64,000 nucleotides of DNA from Mycobacterium sp. 1274756.6 (GCF_001668625.1 NZ_LZLJ01000050.1:31734-95733), one strand, 5' to 3'. Positions 39,921-49,639 are shown, counted from the first letter of the stretch. A program made the numbers and translations. The notes: generated by a model not told the origin, from the letters alone.

Positions 39921-41162
39921 CTAACGCACCGGGTCGAACTCGCGCAGTGCTGCGGGCAGTTTGCCGGTGGTGATCAGCTCGGTCAAGAACCGGCCGGTCG
40001 CCGGTCCCTGCGCCATGCCCCACATGCCGTGTCCCCCCGCTACGTAGATTCCTGGTTCCGGCGTGGCGCCGATGACCGGCCGGGAATCCGAGGACAGCGG
40101 CCGAGGACCGACCCACAGGTCGGTGCGCTGGGCCCAGTTTATCCCGTCGAGCAGCGGTTGTGCGGCAGCAGCGATGGCATCCAGTCGGGCGGGCACGGCC
40201 GGGGCGTCCGGCGAGCGGAATTCCATCGTCCCGGCCACCCGCAGTCCGCCGCGGTACGGGGTGCAGGCCACGCGGGCGTCCGGCAGGTAGATCGGTGTCT
40301 CGACGGGCCGGTCGGTGGGCACGGTGAAGGAGTAGCCGCGCCCGGCCCGCACCGGCACCCGCACCCGGCGGCCGGCCAGCCGCGACAGCCACGCCCCGGT
40401 GGCCAGCACCGCCACGTCGGCCGTGAGTTCGGTGCCGTCGGCGCAGCGCACCGCGACCACCCCGGCGCGTGAGCCCACCTCGGTGGCCTCGGCGATCCGC
40501 AGCGTCGCGCCGCGCCGGACGACGGCGTCGCCCAGGTCTTGGACGAACCGGCCGGGATCGAGGTGGCGTTGCCCTTCGACGCGGATCGCGGTAGTGATGC
40601 GGTCGGAGGCCAGCGGCACCTGCTCGCGCACCGCCGGGCCGGTCAGCACGGTGTGGGTGACCGGTTGGCCGGCCTCGGTGAACCGGCGCAGCTGGTCTTC
40701 GAATCCGGTGGCCTGCTCACGGGTTTCGAAGATCGCGGTGATCGGGCCCTCGGTCAGCGGCGCGTCGACCCCGTTGGCCGTGAGCACGTCGTAGGCCGGC
40801 AGCGAGGCCTCGTTGAGGGCCACCGCGGCACGCACCGCGCGTCGCCACGTCGACCACCGGCAGTGCGCGGCGAAGCGCACCAGAAACGACCACATCCGCG
40901 GGTTCGCCGACGCCGGGATCCGCAGCGGCGCGGTCGGGTCGAACAGCGAGGCCAGACCGTAGCGCAGCACGTCGGGCTCGTTGAGCGGGATGGTCAGCCC
41001 CGGCGAGATCCAGCCGGCGTTGCCCCACGAGGACCCGGCAGCCACCCCGGTGCGGTCGACGACGGTGACCTCGACGCCGCGTTCCTGCAGGAACCACGCC
41101 GTCGACAACCCGACGATGCCGGCACCGACCACGATCGCGGTGCGCGGGGCGCTGTGTGCCAT
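39921..41162 (-). CDS. DadA-like D-amino-acid/FAD-dependent oxidase
   Basis: A 413-residue DAO-superfamily flavoprotein. GAGIVGLSTAWFLQERG binds the ADP of FAD; SSWGNAGWISPG and the C-terminal GHGMWGMAQGPATGRFLTELI complete the FAD site. It is expected to oxidise D-amino acids or similar amines with electrons delivered to quinone or oxygen. A strong AAGGAGGT site lies before ATG 41162. Substrate is not determined; other DAO-family specificities remain possible. Confidence 0.82.
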   Translation of the reverse strand: MAHSAPRTAIVVGAGIVGLSTAWFLQERGVEVTVVDRTGVAAGSSWGNAGWISPGLTIPLNEPDVLRYGLASLFDPTAPLRIPASANPRMWSFLVRFAAHCRWSTWRRAVRAAVALNEASLPAYDVLTANGVDAPLTEGPITAIFETREQATGFEDQLRRFTEAGQPVTHTVLTGPAVREQVPLASDRITTAIRVEGQRHLDPGRFVQDLGDAVVRRGATLRIAEATEVGSRAGVVAVRCADGTELTADVAVLATGAWLSRLAGRRVRVPVRAGRGYSFTVPTDRPVETPIYLPDARVACTPYRGGLRVAGTMEFRSPDAPAVPARLDAIAAAAQPLLDGINWAQRTDLWVGPRPLSSDSRPVIGATPEPGIYVAGGHGMWGMAQGPATGRFLTELITTGKLPAALREFDPVR

Positions 41163-41326
41163 CCGGTGACCTCCTTCGCAGTGCGGCCGCGGCCGGTGCC
41201 GCCGGCTCCCCCTCCCATGATGTCCCGCCGGGGTGGGCGCACCGGCCGCCCGCCCCGACACCGCAGTTCACGGGCGCCGAAGCGGCGTGGCTGTTCTGTG
41301 TTGTCCCGGATACACCATGATGGTCG

Positions 41327-42013
41327 GTGCGGTGGTGGGATGCTGACCGTGGCCGGAAGCGCAGCGCCGGCCGGGCCGGACGGAGATGGACGATTTCTGA
41401 ACAACCCGTTGCTGACGAGTCGGGCGGTGTGCAGCGCTGCTGCCCGTTCTGCGGTGCCACCAACCCGCCCGGCGCGCACTTCTGCACCGCCTGCGGTGAG
41501 GCGCTGGAGGCCGGACCCACCGCGGCCGGACCGGCCGAGGCGTTGGAGGTGCCGTCGGCGCCGGTGCGGCGGGCCGGGCGCGCGGTGCGCACCGTCGCCG
41601 CCCTGCTGGATCTGGCCGCGATGCTCAGCCCGGCGCTGCCGTTGGCGGCGGTCGCCACGGTGTTCCGGGTCCCGGCGGTCGTCTACATCGTGCTGCCGCT
41701 GGCGTTCGTGTTGGTCTGGGCGTGGCTGCAGATCTGGCAGGCCGTCGGCGGCACCTCGTTCGGCAAGGCGATCCTGGGCTTGCGGCTGATCCGCACGGCC
41801 GACCACCGCGCGCCCGGGCTGCTGCGCACGTTGGCGCGCAGTGCGGTGTTCATCCTCACCGCCGGGCTGGCCGGTCTGCCGGTGCTGGCCGGGGGAACCG
41901 GTCTGCACGACCGGCTCAGCGGCCTGACCGTGCTCGACGTGGTCAACGGCGCCGACCCGCTGGGGCCGCGGCGGCGACGCTGGGCCGACCGGCGCGGCGA
42001 CGTTCAGGACTGA
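41327..42013 (+). CDS. RDD-family membrane protein with N-terminal zinc ribbon
   Basis: Up to 228 residues. Near the start of the reliable part CCPFCGATNPPGAHFCTACG forms a zinc ribbon, then about three membrane helices with the RDD-family segments GGTSFGKAILGLRLIR and HDRLSGLTVLD. The first 34 residues of the longest frame are Arg/Trp-rich and not convincing; GTG 41429 (VQRCCPFCG) is a likely true start. The function of such RDD proteins is not established. The last ten bases overlap the convergent membrane-protein gene. Confidence 0.7.
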   Translation: MRWWDADRGRKRSAGRAGRRWTISEQPVADESGGVQRCCPFCGATNPPGAHFCTACGEALEAGPTAAGPAEALEVPSAPVRRAGRAVRTVAALLDLAAMLSPALPLAAVATVFRVPAVVYIVLPLAFVLVWAWLQIWQAVGGTSFGKAILGLRLIRTADHRAPGLLRTLARSAVFILTAGLAGLPVLAGGTGLHDRLSGLTVLDVVNGADPLGPRRRRWADRRGDVQD

Positions 42014-43479
42014 TCGCGCGGGGGCGGCGCCGCGATGCGCGGCGCTTTCGGCGGCGCCGCGGCGATCCTCGGCGCGGCCACCGCGGGTGCCGGGGCGGGC
42101 TGCGGCGCTGCGGCCGGAGCGGGCTGGGCGGGAGCGGGCCGGGCCGGTTGCGGGCGGGACGCCGGGGTGCGCACCTGGCGTAGGAAGGCGGCGACCAGCA
42201 GCAGCAACGCGAGGACGGCGAGGGTGGCGTCGATGATGCCGGTGATCTGCTGGCTGAGGTCGTTGCCGTAGACCGCGTTGATGGTGCCGGAGTTCAGCGG
42301 CATGCTGCGCGGCACCAGCGCCACCCCGACCACCAGCCGGCAGCCGGTCAGCACGAACACCACGCCCAGCAGCAGCAGGGTGACCGCGCGCGGCGTTGCG
42401 CGGTGGCCGCTGTTGAGCGCCAGCCAGGCGGCCACCACCGCGGTGAGCACGTCGAAGGCCATCAGCGCGGTGTTGTTGTAGGGCAGGGCGGGCAACTGCA
42501 GCATCCCGTTGAGCACCACGCCAACGATGCGCAGCACGGCGGTGCCGCCGCACCAGACCGCCACCAGGATGAGGCAGGAGCGGGTCGCCGCGCGCCACAG
42601 GGCATCGGCGTCGGCGGCCGACGCGGCCCGCAGCGCGGCGGCTCCGACCAGACCGGCCACCGCCACCCACGCCAGGTAGCCCTCGTAGCCGACACCGGCG
42701 GTCCCGGTGTTCTGCGCGATCCCGTGGAAGGCGTCCAGGTCGCGCCCGACCGGCAACAGCCACAGCAGCGCCGTCGCCACCAACGTCGCGATGCCCAGCA
42801 GCGTCGTGGCCAGCCGGTGAGCGCGAGTGCCGGCGATGATCCAGCGGCCGACGAGGACGATCGGTGCCAGCGCCACCACGGTGTAGAGCAGCGCGGTCAC
42901 CGCGGTCATGATGTTGGCCCCGGCGGCCGGGCCGGCGAATCCGGCGACCACGAACCGGATGCGCAGGTAGAGGTTGAACAGCGCGGCGAGCACACCGAGC
43001 AGGATCGATGCCCAGCCGAGGAGCGCACGGACCCGCGCCGTGCGCTGGCCGCCGCCCGGGAGCAGCGGCGGCTGCGCGGCCAGCAGGGCGCCGGCCAAGC
43101 CCAGCAGCGCGCCGGGCCCGATGCCGGGCGCGGCGACACCGTCGCCGCCGTGGCGCAGCGCGCTGACGATCGTGGTCAGCGTGAAGATCGCCACGACCAG
43201 CAGGTAGGGGCCGCAGAGCGGCAGCCGCAGCCCGATCGGCGCTTTCGAGTCGCCGCGCCGGGCGAGCTCTCCGATACCGGTCGCGGCCAGCGCCGCCACG
43301 GTCACCGCCACCAGCACCGCGAACACCCAGCCGGACGTGCCGGCGATCCCGACGCCGGTGTGGATGTTCCACGGCAGCAGCAGCCCCGCCACCAGCAAGG
43401 CGGCGGCGAGCACGTCGCGGCCGCGGGCGGGCGCCTGCCCGCTCGCCGTGGCGGTCTCCGGTTTGGTCATCTCGCCCAC
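42004..43479 (-). CDS. Multi-pass membrane protein with Pro/Ala-rich tail
   Basis: A 491-residue integral membrane protein with about ten hydrophobic helices and a 60-residue C-terminal tail of alternating Pro, Ala and Gln, probably cytoplasmic or periplasmic. No catalytic motif is recognisable. The type is common in mycobacteria but not characterised. An alternative ATG at 43470 (MTKPETATASG) is equally possible. Directly downstream of the DUF7159-type gene on the same strand (nine-base gap), so both are likely co-transcribed. Confidence 0.7.
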   Translation of the reverse strand: MGEMTKPETATASGQAPARGRDVLAAALLVAGLLLPWNIHTGVGIAGTSGWVFAVLVAVTVAALAATGIGELARRGDSKAPIGLRLPLCGPYLLVVAIFTLTTIVSALRHGGDGVAAPGIGPGALLGLAGALLAAQPPLLPGGGQRTARVRALLGWASILLGVLAALFNLYLRIRFVVAGFAGPAAGANIMTAVTALLYTVVALAPIVLVGRWIIAGTRAHRLATTLLGIATLVATALLWLLPVGRDLDAFHGIAQNTGTAGVGYEGYLAWVAVAGLVGAAALRAASAADADALWRAATRSCLILVAVWCGGTAVLRIVGVVLNGMLQLPALPYNNTALMAFDVLTAVVAAWLALNSGHRATPRAVTLLLLGVVFVLTGCRLVVGVALVPRSMPLNSGTINAVYGNDLSQQITGIIDATLAVLALLLLVAAFLRQVRTPASRPQPARPAPAQPAPAAAPQPAPAPAVAAPRIAAAPPKAPRIAAPPPRDQS

Positions 43480-43488
43480 CTTCCGCGG

Positions 43489-45540
43489 CTATTCCGAGCT
43501 GTCCCCGCCGAAGTCGGGCATCTTCATGGTCGGCATCGACGGCATCTTCGGTGCCTCCTGCGTCGGAATCTGCCGAGTGGGGGCCTGCGGCGCCGGGATC
43601 TCCCGAGTCGGCGCCTCGTAAGTCGGCGCCTCATAGGTAGGCGCCTCGTAGGTCGGCGCCTCCTGGGTCGGGGCCTCCCGGGTGGGGGCCTCGTAGGTCG
43701 GTTCCTGTTGAGTCGGCGCCGGCCGTTCCGTCGGCATCTCCCGGGTCGGCTCCTGGGTGACGGCCGGCTGCTGGGTCGGGCTGTCCGCCGAGGTCTCGGC
43801 CGGCCGCTCGGCGGTCGTCTGCCGTGTCGGCGCCTCGGTTGTGCGTGCCGGGGTCTCCGATGCCGGGCCCTCCGACGCCGGAGTCTGCGACTCCGGGACC
43901 TCCGAGGCGGGCGTGGTCTGCCCCGGCGACGGCTGTTCGCGGCTCTCACCCGGCTCGGTCGGCGGTGTCTCCGACGCGGGGGTCTGCTCCCCCGGGCTGG
44001 TCAGCGCCGGGCTCTCGGTGGCCGGCGACGTCTCCGGCGCGATCTCCGGCGCCACGGTCGCCAGGTCGGGGAAGACCGGCGGCGACTCCTTCTCCTGCAC
44101 CAGTTCTGGGCCGCTGCCGACCACGGTCGGGTTGAGCGCATTCACGTCGGTGATCGGTGTGCTCAGCGGGTTGAGCCCGGCGTCGGCGGCGGTCTCGGGC
44201 AGGTCGCTGATCTCGGTCACCCCGGCCGGCAGCAGCTCGGATTTCTGCGCCGGGGTGATGGTTTGCGAAAACAGTTGCGCCGGAATGCTGTTGGTCAGCC
44301 GCACCGGGTTGAACGGCGCCGCCAACGCCGCGGCGGTGTCCGCCGCGAACAGCGCCCCCTGCAGGGGGCTGACCGCCACCACCGCGCCGAGTTGCGCCAG
44401 CGTCGGCCCGAGGCTGGAGGCGACGATGTTGACGGCGTTCGCGCCCGCGATCACCGTGGCGGGCGCCATGTTGCTCATGTAATAGAGCACTTCGAGCGGG
44501 GTGTACAGGCCGAAGTTGGGGATCAGCCGCGACACCAGGATCGGCGCGATCGGGTCGATCCCGCCGGTCACGTTGGGCACCGGCGGTGCGATCGGGGGCA
44601 GCGGCGCGGCGGCGTTGCGCACCCCGAACGTGCCGTCGGGGTAGACGTCGATCAGGGAGTTCGCCGCGGTCGCCGGGCGCGCCAACGACACCGGTTCGAA
44701 GGTGCGCACGCTGGGCCGCACCCCCTTGGCCGGGACGTGTTCGATCACCGTCCAGTTATCCCCGTCCCGCTGCACGCCCTGGCCCGGCGAGTTGGGGAAG
44801 TAGTTGCCCGGCACCGCGGGCTCCTGGGCTCGCACGTCCTGCCGGCTCGCGGTCGGACTCACCCCGACCGCCACGCCGACGGCGAGCGCGGCGAACCCGA
44901 CCACCACGGCCGCGGCGAAGGTGCTGCCGACCAGCAGCGCGCGCGGCCGGGCCCGCCGCTGGGGCGGGCCGACGTATTCGGTGGCCGCCCAGTCCTCGTC
45001 GTCGGCCTCGTCGAGTTGGGTCGGCGCCCAGGCCTCGTCGTCATCGACCTCCGAGTAGGCCAGCTGCGGCCCCTGCGGGCTGAGCTGGGTCATCGACGGG
45101 TCCGCCGACGCCGCACCGACGGCCGGGGCCGCCGCGGTGGGCGTCATCCCGGTCATCGCCGCCCCGGCGGCCAACGCCAGTGCGGTGTTCTCACCCTGCG
45201 CGGTGGCCAGCGCCGCGGTCTGCGAACCGGCCGGGCCCTCGGCGGCGGCCGCCGCGGCCGATTCCGACACCGCGATCACGTTCGCCAAGCCGGTCGCGGC
45301 CAGCGCGTCGACGACTTGGGCCGCCAGCGCGCCGTCACCGGAGATGCGGGTGGACACCAGCCGGTGGCCGGTGTCGGTCAGCATCCGGTCGGTGGCCACC
45401 AGCGTGGCTACCAAATCCTCGACACCGGTGCCGGCCAGGTCCACCTGTGACCGGTCGATCACCGGATGCGGCGGCGCCGCATCCAGCAGCGCGATCTGCG
45501 CGACACCGTCGTCGATGACGGCTCCCAGCGCGACATCCAT
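43489..45540 (-). CDS. DUF7159-type membrane-anchored repeat protein
   Basis: A 683-residue mycobacterial protein. The N-terminal about 140 residues form a DUF7159-like domain (MDVALGAVIDDGVAQIALLD...VDALAATGLANVIAV), then acidic linker, one membrane helix at about residues 200-225, a hydrophobic PE/PPE-like middle segment, and a long Pro/Thr/Glu-rich C-terminus ending in short tandem repeats. The C-terminal part is expected outside the membrane. GGAGGG lies eight bases before the ATG at 45540. Function unknown. Confidence 0.7.
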   Translation of the reverse strand: MDVALGAVIDDGVAQIALLDAAPPHPVIDRSQVDLAGTGVEDLVATLVATDRMLTDTGHRLVSTRISGDGALAAQVVDALAATGLANVIAVSESAAAAAAEGPAGSQTAALATAQGENTALALAAGAAMTGMTPTAAAPAVGAASADPSMTQLSPQGPQLAYSEVDDDEAWAPTQLDEADDEDWAATEYVGPPQRRARPRALLVGSTFAAAVVVGFAALAVGVAVGVSPTASRQDVRAQEPAVPGNYFPNSPGQGVQRDGDNWTVIEHVPAKGVRPSVRTFEPVSLARPATAANSLIDVYPDGTFGVRNAAAPLPPIAPPVPNVTGGIDPIAPILVSRLIPNFGLYTPLEVLYYMSNMAPATVIAGANAVNIVASSLGPTLAQLGAVVAVSPLQGALFAADTAAALAAPFNPVRLTNSIPAQLFSQTITPAQKSELLPAGVTEISDLPETAADAGLNPLSTPITDVNALNPTVVGSGPELVQEKESPPVFPDLATVAPEIAPETSPATESPALTSPGEQTPASETPPTEPGESREQPSPGQTTPASEVPESQTPASEGPASETPARTTEAPTRQTTAERPAETSADSPTQQPAVTQEPTREMPTERPAPTQQEPTYEAPTREAPTQEAPTYEAPTYEAPTYEAPTREIPAPQAPTRQIPTQEAPKMPSMPTMKMPDFGGDSSE
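43549..43704 (-). repeat. In-frame tandem repeat in the C-terminus of the DUF7159-type protein
   Basis: About ten copies of a five-residue unit close to EAPTY/REAPT, encoded by near-identical fifteen-base repeats such as those at 43612-43690. The third codon positions vary less than expected, suggesting recent slippage expansion. It encodes a stiff, extended wall- or surface-spanning stalk rather than a nucleic-acid element. Confidence 0.7.
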
Positions 45541-45673
45541 CTCGCTCACCCTCCGCTCGGTGGCCGCCGTCCGTCGCAACCCCCCTGGTCACGCGACGAG
45601 ATATGCCACTGTATGCATGTCGCCGGAGCGGCGGGCGGCGTTACAGATTATTCGGTGGCGGCTTCGCGGCAGG

Positions 45674-46714
45674 TCAGAAGTCGTCCCAGTCGCTGTCGGT
45701 GGTCTCCTCGGTCTTGCCCATCACATAGGAACTGCCCGACCCGGAGAAGAAGTCGTGGGTTTCGTTGGCGCCGGGATCGAGGCTGGCGATGATCTCCGCC
45801 GGCGGGTTGCACTCCTCGGCCGCGAAGGCGGGCGTGAAACCCAGGTTCTGCAGCGCCCGGTTGGCGTTGAGCCGCATCCAGGCCAACACGTTGGGGGTCC
45901 AGCCCAGGTCGTCGTAGAGCTCGCGGGCGTAGCCGACCTCGTTCTCGTACAGCTCGTCGAGCAGCCGGTAGGCGTACTGCTCGAGGTCCCGCTGACGCTC
46001 GGGGTCCTGCTCACGGAAGCCGTACTGGAACTTCTGGCCGATGTACCAGCCGTGCAGTACCTCGTCGCGCAGGATCAGTCGGATGATGTCGGCGGTGTTG
46101 GTCAGCCGGCCCCGCGCCGAGTAGTGGAACGGCAGGTAGAAACCGCTGTAGAACAGGAACGACTCGAGGAAGACGCTGATGACCTTCTTCTTCAGGGCGT
46201 CGTCGCCGCGGTAGTACTGCCGGATGATCCGCGCCTTGTTCTGCAGCCAGCGGTTGCGCTCGGACCACTCGAACGCCGCGTCGTTCGCGGTGGTGCTGGC
46301 CAGGGTGGAGAAGATGCTCGAGTACGACCGGGCGTGCACCGCCTCCATGCCGGAGAAGAAGCACAGCACGGCCTCTTCGTGCATGGTGCGGGCGTCCTCG
46401 ATCATCTCGATGCAGCCGACGGTGCCCTGCGCGGTGTCCAGCAGGGTCAGGCCGGTGAACACCCGCATGACGGTGAGTTGCTCGCGGTCGCTGAGCGCGG
46501 CCCAGGACTGCAGGTCGTTGGAGAGCGGGATCTTCTCCGGTAGCCAGAAGTTGGAGGTCTGCCGGTTCCAGGCGTCGAGGTCGATCTGTTCCTCGATGCG
46601 GTTCCAGTTGACCGCGCGGGCCGCATCCAGGGGCTTGGCGGACTCGCGGTCGGGGTGGGACGTCGCCGCTGCCCCGTTGTCGGAAGTGACCTCGGAAAGT
46701 CCCTGCGCCGCCAA
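45674..46714 (-). CDS. Second, divergent class Ib ribonucleotide reductase small subunit
   Basis: A 346-residue NrdF paralogue with about 28 extra N-terminal residues. All radical-site residues are present: LLDTAQGTVG, EEAVLCFFSGMEAVHARSYS (Glu, His, Tyr), [11 protein letters not shown] and RDEVLHGWYIG. The tail DSDWDDF keeps the NrdE-docking pattern. The TTG start at 46714 is chosen because GAGGAGG lies six bases upstream and no ATG/GTG exists nearby in frame. No nrdE partner is adjacent and no NrdR box is seen upstream, so expression is probably controlled differently from nrdF2. Confidence 0.85.
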   Translation of the reverse strand: MAAQGLSEVTSDNGAAATSHPDRESAKPLDAARAVNWNRIEEQIDLDAWNRQTSNFWLPEKIPLSNDLQSWAALSDREQLTVMRVFTGLTLLDTAQGTVGCIEMIEDARTMHEEAVLCFFSGMEAVHARSYSSIFSTLASTTANDAAFEWSERNRWLQNKARIIRQYYRGDDALKKKVISVFLESFLFYSGFYLPFHYSARGRLTNTADIIRLILRDEVLHGWYIGQKFQYGFREQDPERQRDLEQYAYRLLDELYENEVGYARELYDDLGWTPNVLAWMRLNANRALQNLGFTPAFAAEECNPPAEIIASLDPGANETHDFFSGSGSSYVMGKTEETTDSDWDDF

Positions 46715-46988
46715 GAAATCCTCCTCAAAAATTCGGGTGACCAAAATCCAGCATAGGCCGTGGGGGCGACAGTTCCCGGACGGCTGAGAACCTCCGCGGG
46801 TCTGTCCGGCGGTGCCGACGTCGGTGACTTCGCCCGCGCTGCGCGAATCGTGGGCACGCGGGTGTGTGGGCACGGACCCCGCGGGTATCCGGACCGCTGA
46901 GGCACTACGCCCGCGGCGAAGGCAACGACTCGGCGGACTCCGAGGACTACGAGGACTCCGAGGACTCCGACCAAGGCAGGAGAACGAC

Positions 46989-49151
46989 ATGGACAACATC
47001 GGCCACAACGTGCGCAGCAAGGCGGAGCAGTTGAAGGGACGCGCGAAGGAGGTCGCCGGCTCGGCGATGGGCGACGACGAACTGATGATCGAGGGACACC
47101 AGGAGCGGGCCGCCGCGCTGGCGAAGCGCGGCCGCACTGCCAAGACCGAGCAATTAGACCAGTTCCGGGAAGAGAACACCGGTAAGCCGCTGACGAGCGA
47201 CACCGGCACCCTGATCTCCGATGACCAGCACTCCTTGCGGGCGGGACGACGCGGCCCGACCCTGCTTCAGGACACCCATTTCTACCGGAAACAGTCGCGG
47301 TTCAACCGGGAGCGCATTCCGGAGAAAGTGGTCCACGCGCGCGGCTTCGGCGTGCACGGCGAGTTCGAGCTGACGAAATCCCTCGAGCACGTGACGCGGG
47401 CACATTTCCTGCGGTCACCGGGGACGAAGACACCGACGTTCGTCCGGTTCTCCAACTTCATCGGAAGCAAGGGCTCCAAAGACACCGCTGTCGATGTGCG
47501 CGGGTTCGCGACCAAGTTCTACACCGAGGAAGGCAACTACGACAATCTGGCGCTTTCCTTCGCCGTCTTCATCCTCCAAGACGCGATGAAGTTCGTCGAC
47601 TTCGTGCATTCCATCAAACCGGACCCGGCCAGCGACACCCCGCAGGCAACCGGCGGGCACGACGGTTTCTGGGACTACGTCACCAGCAATCCGGAATCCG
47701 CACACATGATCATGTGGCTGATGTCGATGCGGGGACGCCCGAGAAGCTGGCGCATGATGGAGGCCTGGCCGATCAACACCTTCCGCCTGACCAACGAGCA
47801 GGGCAAGTCGACATTCGCCCGGTTCGTCTGGAAGCCGCTCCTCGGGGTTCACGGGCTGTTGTTGGAAGAGGCGAACATCCTCGGCGGCGTCGACCCGGAC
47901 TTCCATCGTCACGACCTGGTCGAGGCGCTGGAAAACGGCGCATACCCGGAATACGAGCTCGGCGTGCAATTGATCGCCGAGGAAGACGAATTCAAGTACG
48001 ACTTCGACATCCTCGATGACACGAAGCTCTGGCCCGAAGACGTCGTCCCGGTCGAAATCGTCGGCAAGATGACGCTGAACCGGTTGATGGACAACTTCTT
48101 CGCCGAAGAAGAGCAGGCCGTCTTCGACCCCTCGAACCTGGTCCCGGGCATACAGATGACCAACGATCCGTCGCTGCAGGGCCGGTCCTTCGCCTACCGG
48201 GATACCGAGTATCACCGCCTGGGGGCGAACATGAACGAGATCCCGATCAACCGGCCGATCGTGGAAACGAACCACAACCACCGCGACGGATACGACCGGT
48301 ACCGCATCGACGCCGACGAGGTGGACTACCGGGCGAATTCGCTCGCCGACAACACCCCGTCGGTGACGCCGGCGGAGCAAGGCGGCTACGCGAACTACCC
48401 CGGGCCGGTCGAGGGCCACATCACCCGCGAGTTGCCCAGTGAGCGGTTCAACGATCACTTCTCCCAGGCGCGACTGTTCTGGAACAGCATGGCGGATTTC
48501 GAGAAAGCCGATCTCCTCAAAACCTTCAGCTTTCACCTGCAAAAGGTGAAGAGCAAAGCTGTTCGCCAGCAGACGGTCGAGATGTTCGGCAACGTTGATC
48601 AAGAGATGGCGGCCATGCTCGCGCGCAATATCGGCGTCAACCCGCCGAGCGGGGACCACGTGCCGGTCACCGAAAGCTCGCCGGTGCTCAGCACGGCCAA
48701 CACCGCCTACAGTCCCGCCACCCTGAAGGTCGGCGTGCTGATCGCCGAGGACTTCGACGACAAGGAGGTGGGGCCGGTGCTCACCGCGCTGAAGGCCGGT
48801 AAAGCGGTCGTGCAGATCGTGAGTGACCGGCTCGGTGCGGTGACCGGGGCGAGCGGCATGAGCCTGGAGGTCGACGAGACATTCTTCACATCGCATCCCA
48901 CGCTGTTCGATGCCTACTACGTTGTCGGCGGACGCAGCGATCAGCAGCCGCTGTTCGACGACAACGTGCGCGAATTCGTCAGGCAGGGCTACAAGTTCTA
49001 CAAGCCGATCGGCCTCGCCAAGGCCGGTCAGGCCTACCTCGGCCTCGCCGACGGCAGTAACCCGACCGGCGTGGTGACGGCTGCCGAATCCGATTTCAGC
49101 GAACGTTTCATGGCCGCCGTGACCCAGCAGCGGTTCTGGGATCGAGTCTGA
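46989..49151 (+). CDS. CsbD-catalase-amidotransferase-like fusion (KatE-type) with an altered active site
   Basis: A 720-residue protein. Residues 1-55 resemble the CsbD stress protein family (SKAEQLKGRAKEVAGSAMGDDE), 70-590 a large-subunit (clade 2) catalase, and 615-715 a class I amidotransferase-like domain as in E. coli KatE. Catalytic His116 (VVHARGF) and the haem-ligand Tyr403 (RSFAY) are present, but the segment that normally reads GNNTPxFF is NLALSFAVF (residues 186-194), so the distal asparagine is missing. AGGAGA precedes the ATG at 46989. The 274-base region upstream (46715-46988) holds no recognisable gene or operator. Confidence 0.8.
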   Translation: MDNIGHNVRSKAEQLKGRAKEVAGSAMGDDELMIEGHQERAAALAKRGRTAKTEQLDQFREENTGKPLTSDTGTLISDDQHSLRAGRRGPTLLQDTHFYRKQSRFNRERIPEKVVHARGFGVHGEFELTKSLEHVTRAHFLRSPGTKTPTFVRFSNFIGSKGSKDTAVDVRGFATKFYTEEGNYDNLALSFAVFILQDAMKFVDFVHSIKPDPASDTPQATGGHDGFWDYVTSNPESAHMIMWLMSMRGRPRSWRMMEAWPINTFRLTNEQGKSTFARFVWKPLLGVHGLLLEEANILGGVDPDFHRHDLVEALENGAYPEYELGVQLIAEEDEFKYDFDILDDTKLWPEDVVPVEIVGKMTLNRLMDNFFAEEEQAVFDPSNLVPGIQMTNDPSLQGRSFAYRDTEYHRLGANMNEIPINRPIVETNHNHRDGYDRYRIDADEVDYRANSLADNTPSVTPAEQGGYANYPGPVEGHITRELPSERFNDHFSQARLFWNSMADFEKADLLKTFSFHLQKVKSKAVRQQTVEMFGNVDQEMAAMLARNIGVNPPSGDHVPVTESSPVLSTANTAYSPATLKVGVLIAEDFDDKEVGPVLTALKAGKAVVQIVSDRLGAVTGASGMSLEVDETFFTSHPTLFDAYYVVGGRSDQQPLFDDNVREFVRQGYKFYKPIGLAKAGQAYLGLADGSNPTGVVTAAESDFSERFMAAVTQQRFWDRV

Positions 49152-49260
49152 ATCCGGCCGTTGCGGAGCTGGTGGACGGCCTGACCTGTTTCGGGTTTGC
49201 TGCCTGATTGCGGATCCGGTGGCCGGTCATGGCCTGGCTCCGACACGAGTCAATCGCGAA

Positions 49261-49500
49261 CTAACTCAGTATGCGCAGGACCAGGAACACCGCGGTCGCG
49301 AGAAAGGCGGCGGCGAAGATCGCGATCGCGACGAATGCGACGACTGTTGCGACCGTCGGCCGGGGCCGGGGCACTGGCTCCGGCTCGGACGCCCCGGAGG
49401 TCTGCGCCGACTCCGGCGGGGTCGAGCCGGGAGCCACGCCGCCCCCCGCCTCGAGCCCCGGCGTCCGTTCCGGTTCTGGATCTGGAGGCGACGCGGTCAT
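49261..49500 (-). CDS. Small Pro-rich protein with one C-terminal membrane helix
   Basis: A 79-residue frame. The first 47 residues are Pro/Glu-rich and disordered, followed by a clear hydrophobic helix VATVVAFVAIAIFAAAFLATAVFLVLRIL reaching almost to the end, so it would be a tail-anchored membrane peptide. No family recognised. No strong ribosome site is visible. The gene is plausible because the hydrophobic helix is well formed, but it may be chance. Confidence 0.45.
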   Translation of the reverse strand: MTASPPDPEPERTPGLEAGGGVAPGSTPPESAQTSGASEPEPVPRPRPTVATVVAFVAIAIFAAAFLATAVFLVLRILS

Positions 49501-49639
49501 GTCGACACCGCGCCGCGGTCGCGTTTTGCCGAAAACACAGTGCCCGGATACCCCGAGGCGTCGTCCTTACACGCCGAAACGGACGGTGCTCTGCCGGTCG
49601 ACCCGAGAGCGGTCACGGTTTGACCTGCGGTTTTCTCGG

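Noticed and set aside
43549..43704. Possible CRISPR-like or minisatellite array
   Set aside because: The unit is 15 bases, in frame, without spacers, and encodes a Pro/Thr stalk.
42403..45450. A 1015-codon plus-strand frame antisense to the membrane and DUF7159-type genes
   Set aside because: Antisense shadow with low-complexity Arg/Gly-rich translation, no ribosome site.
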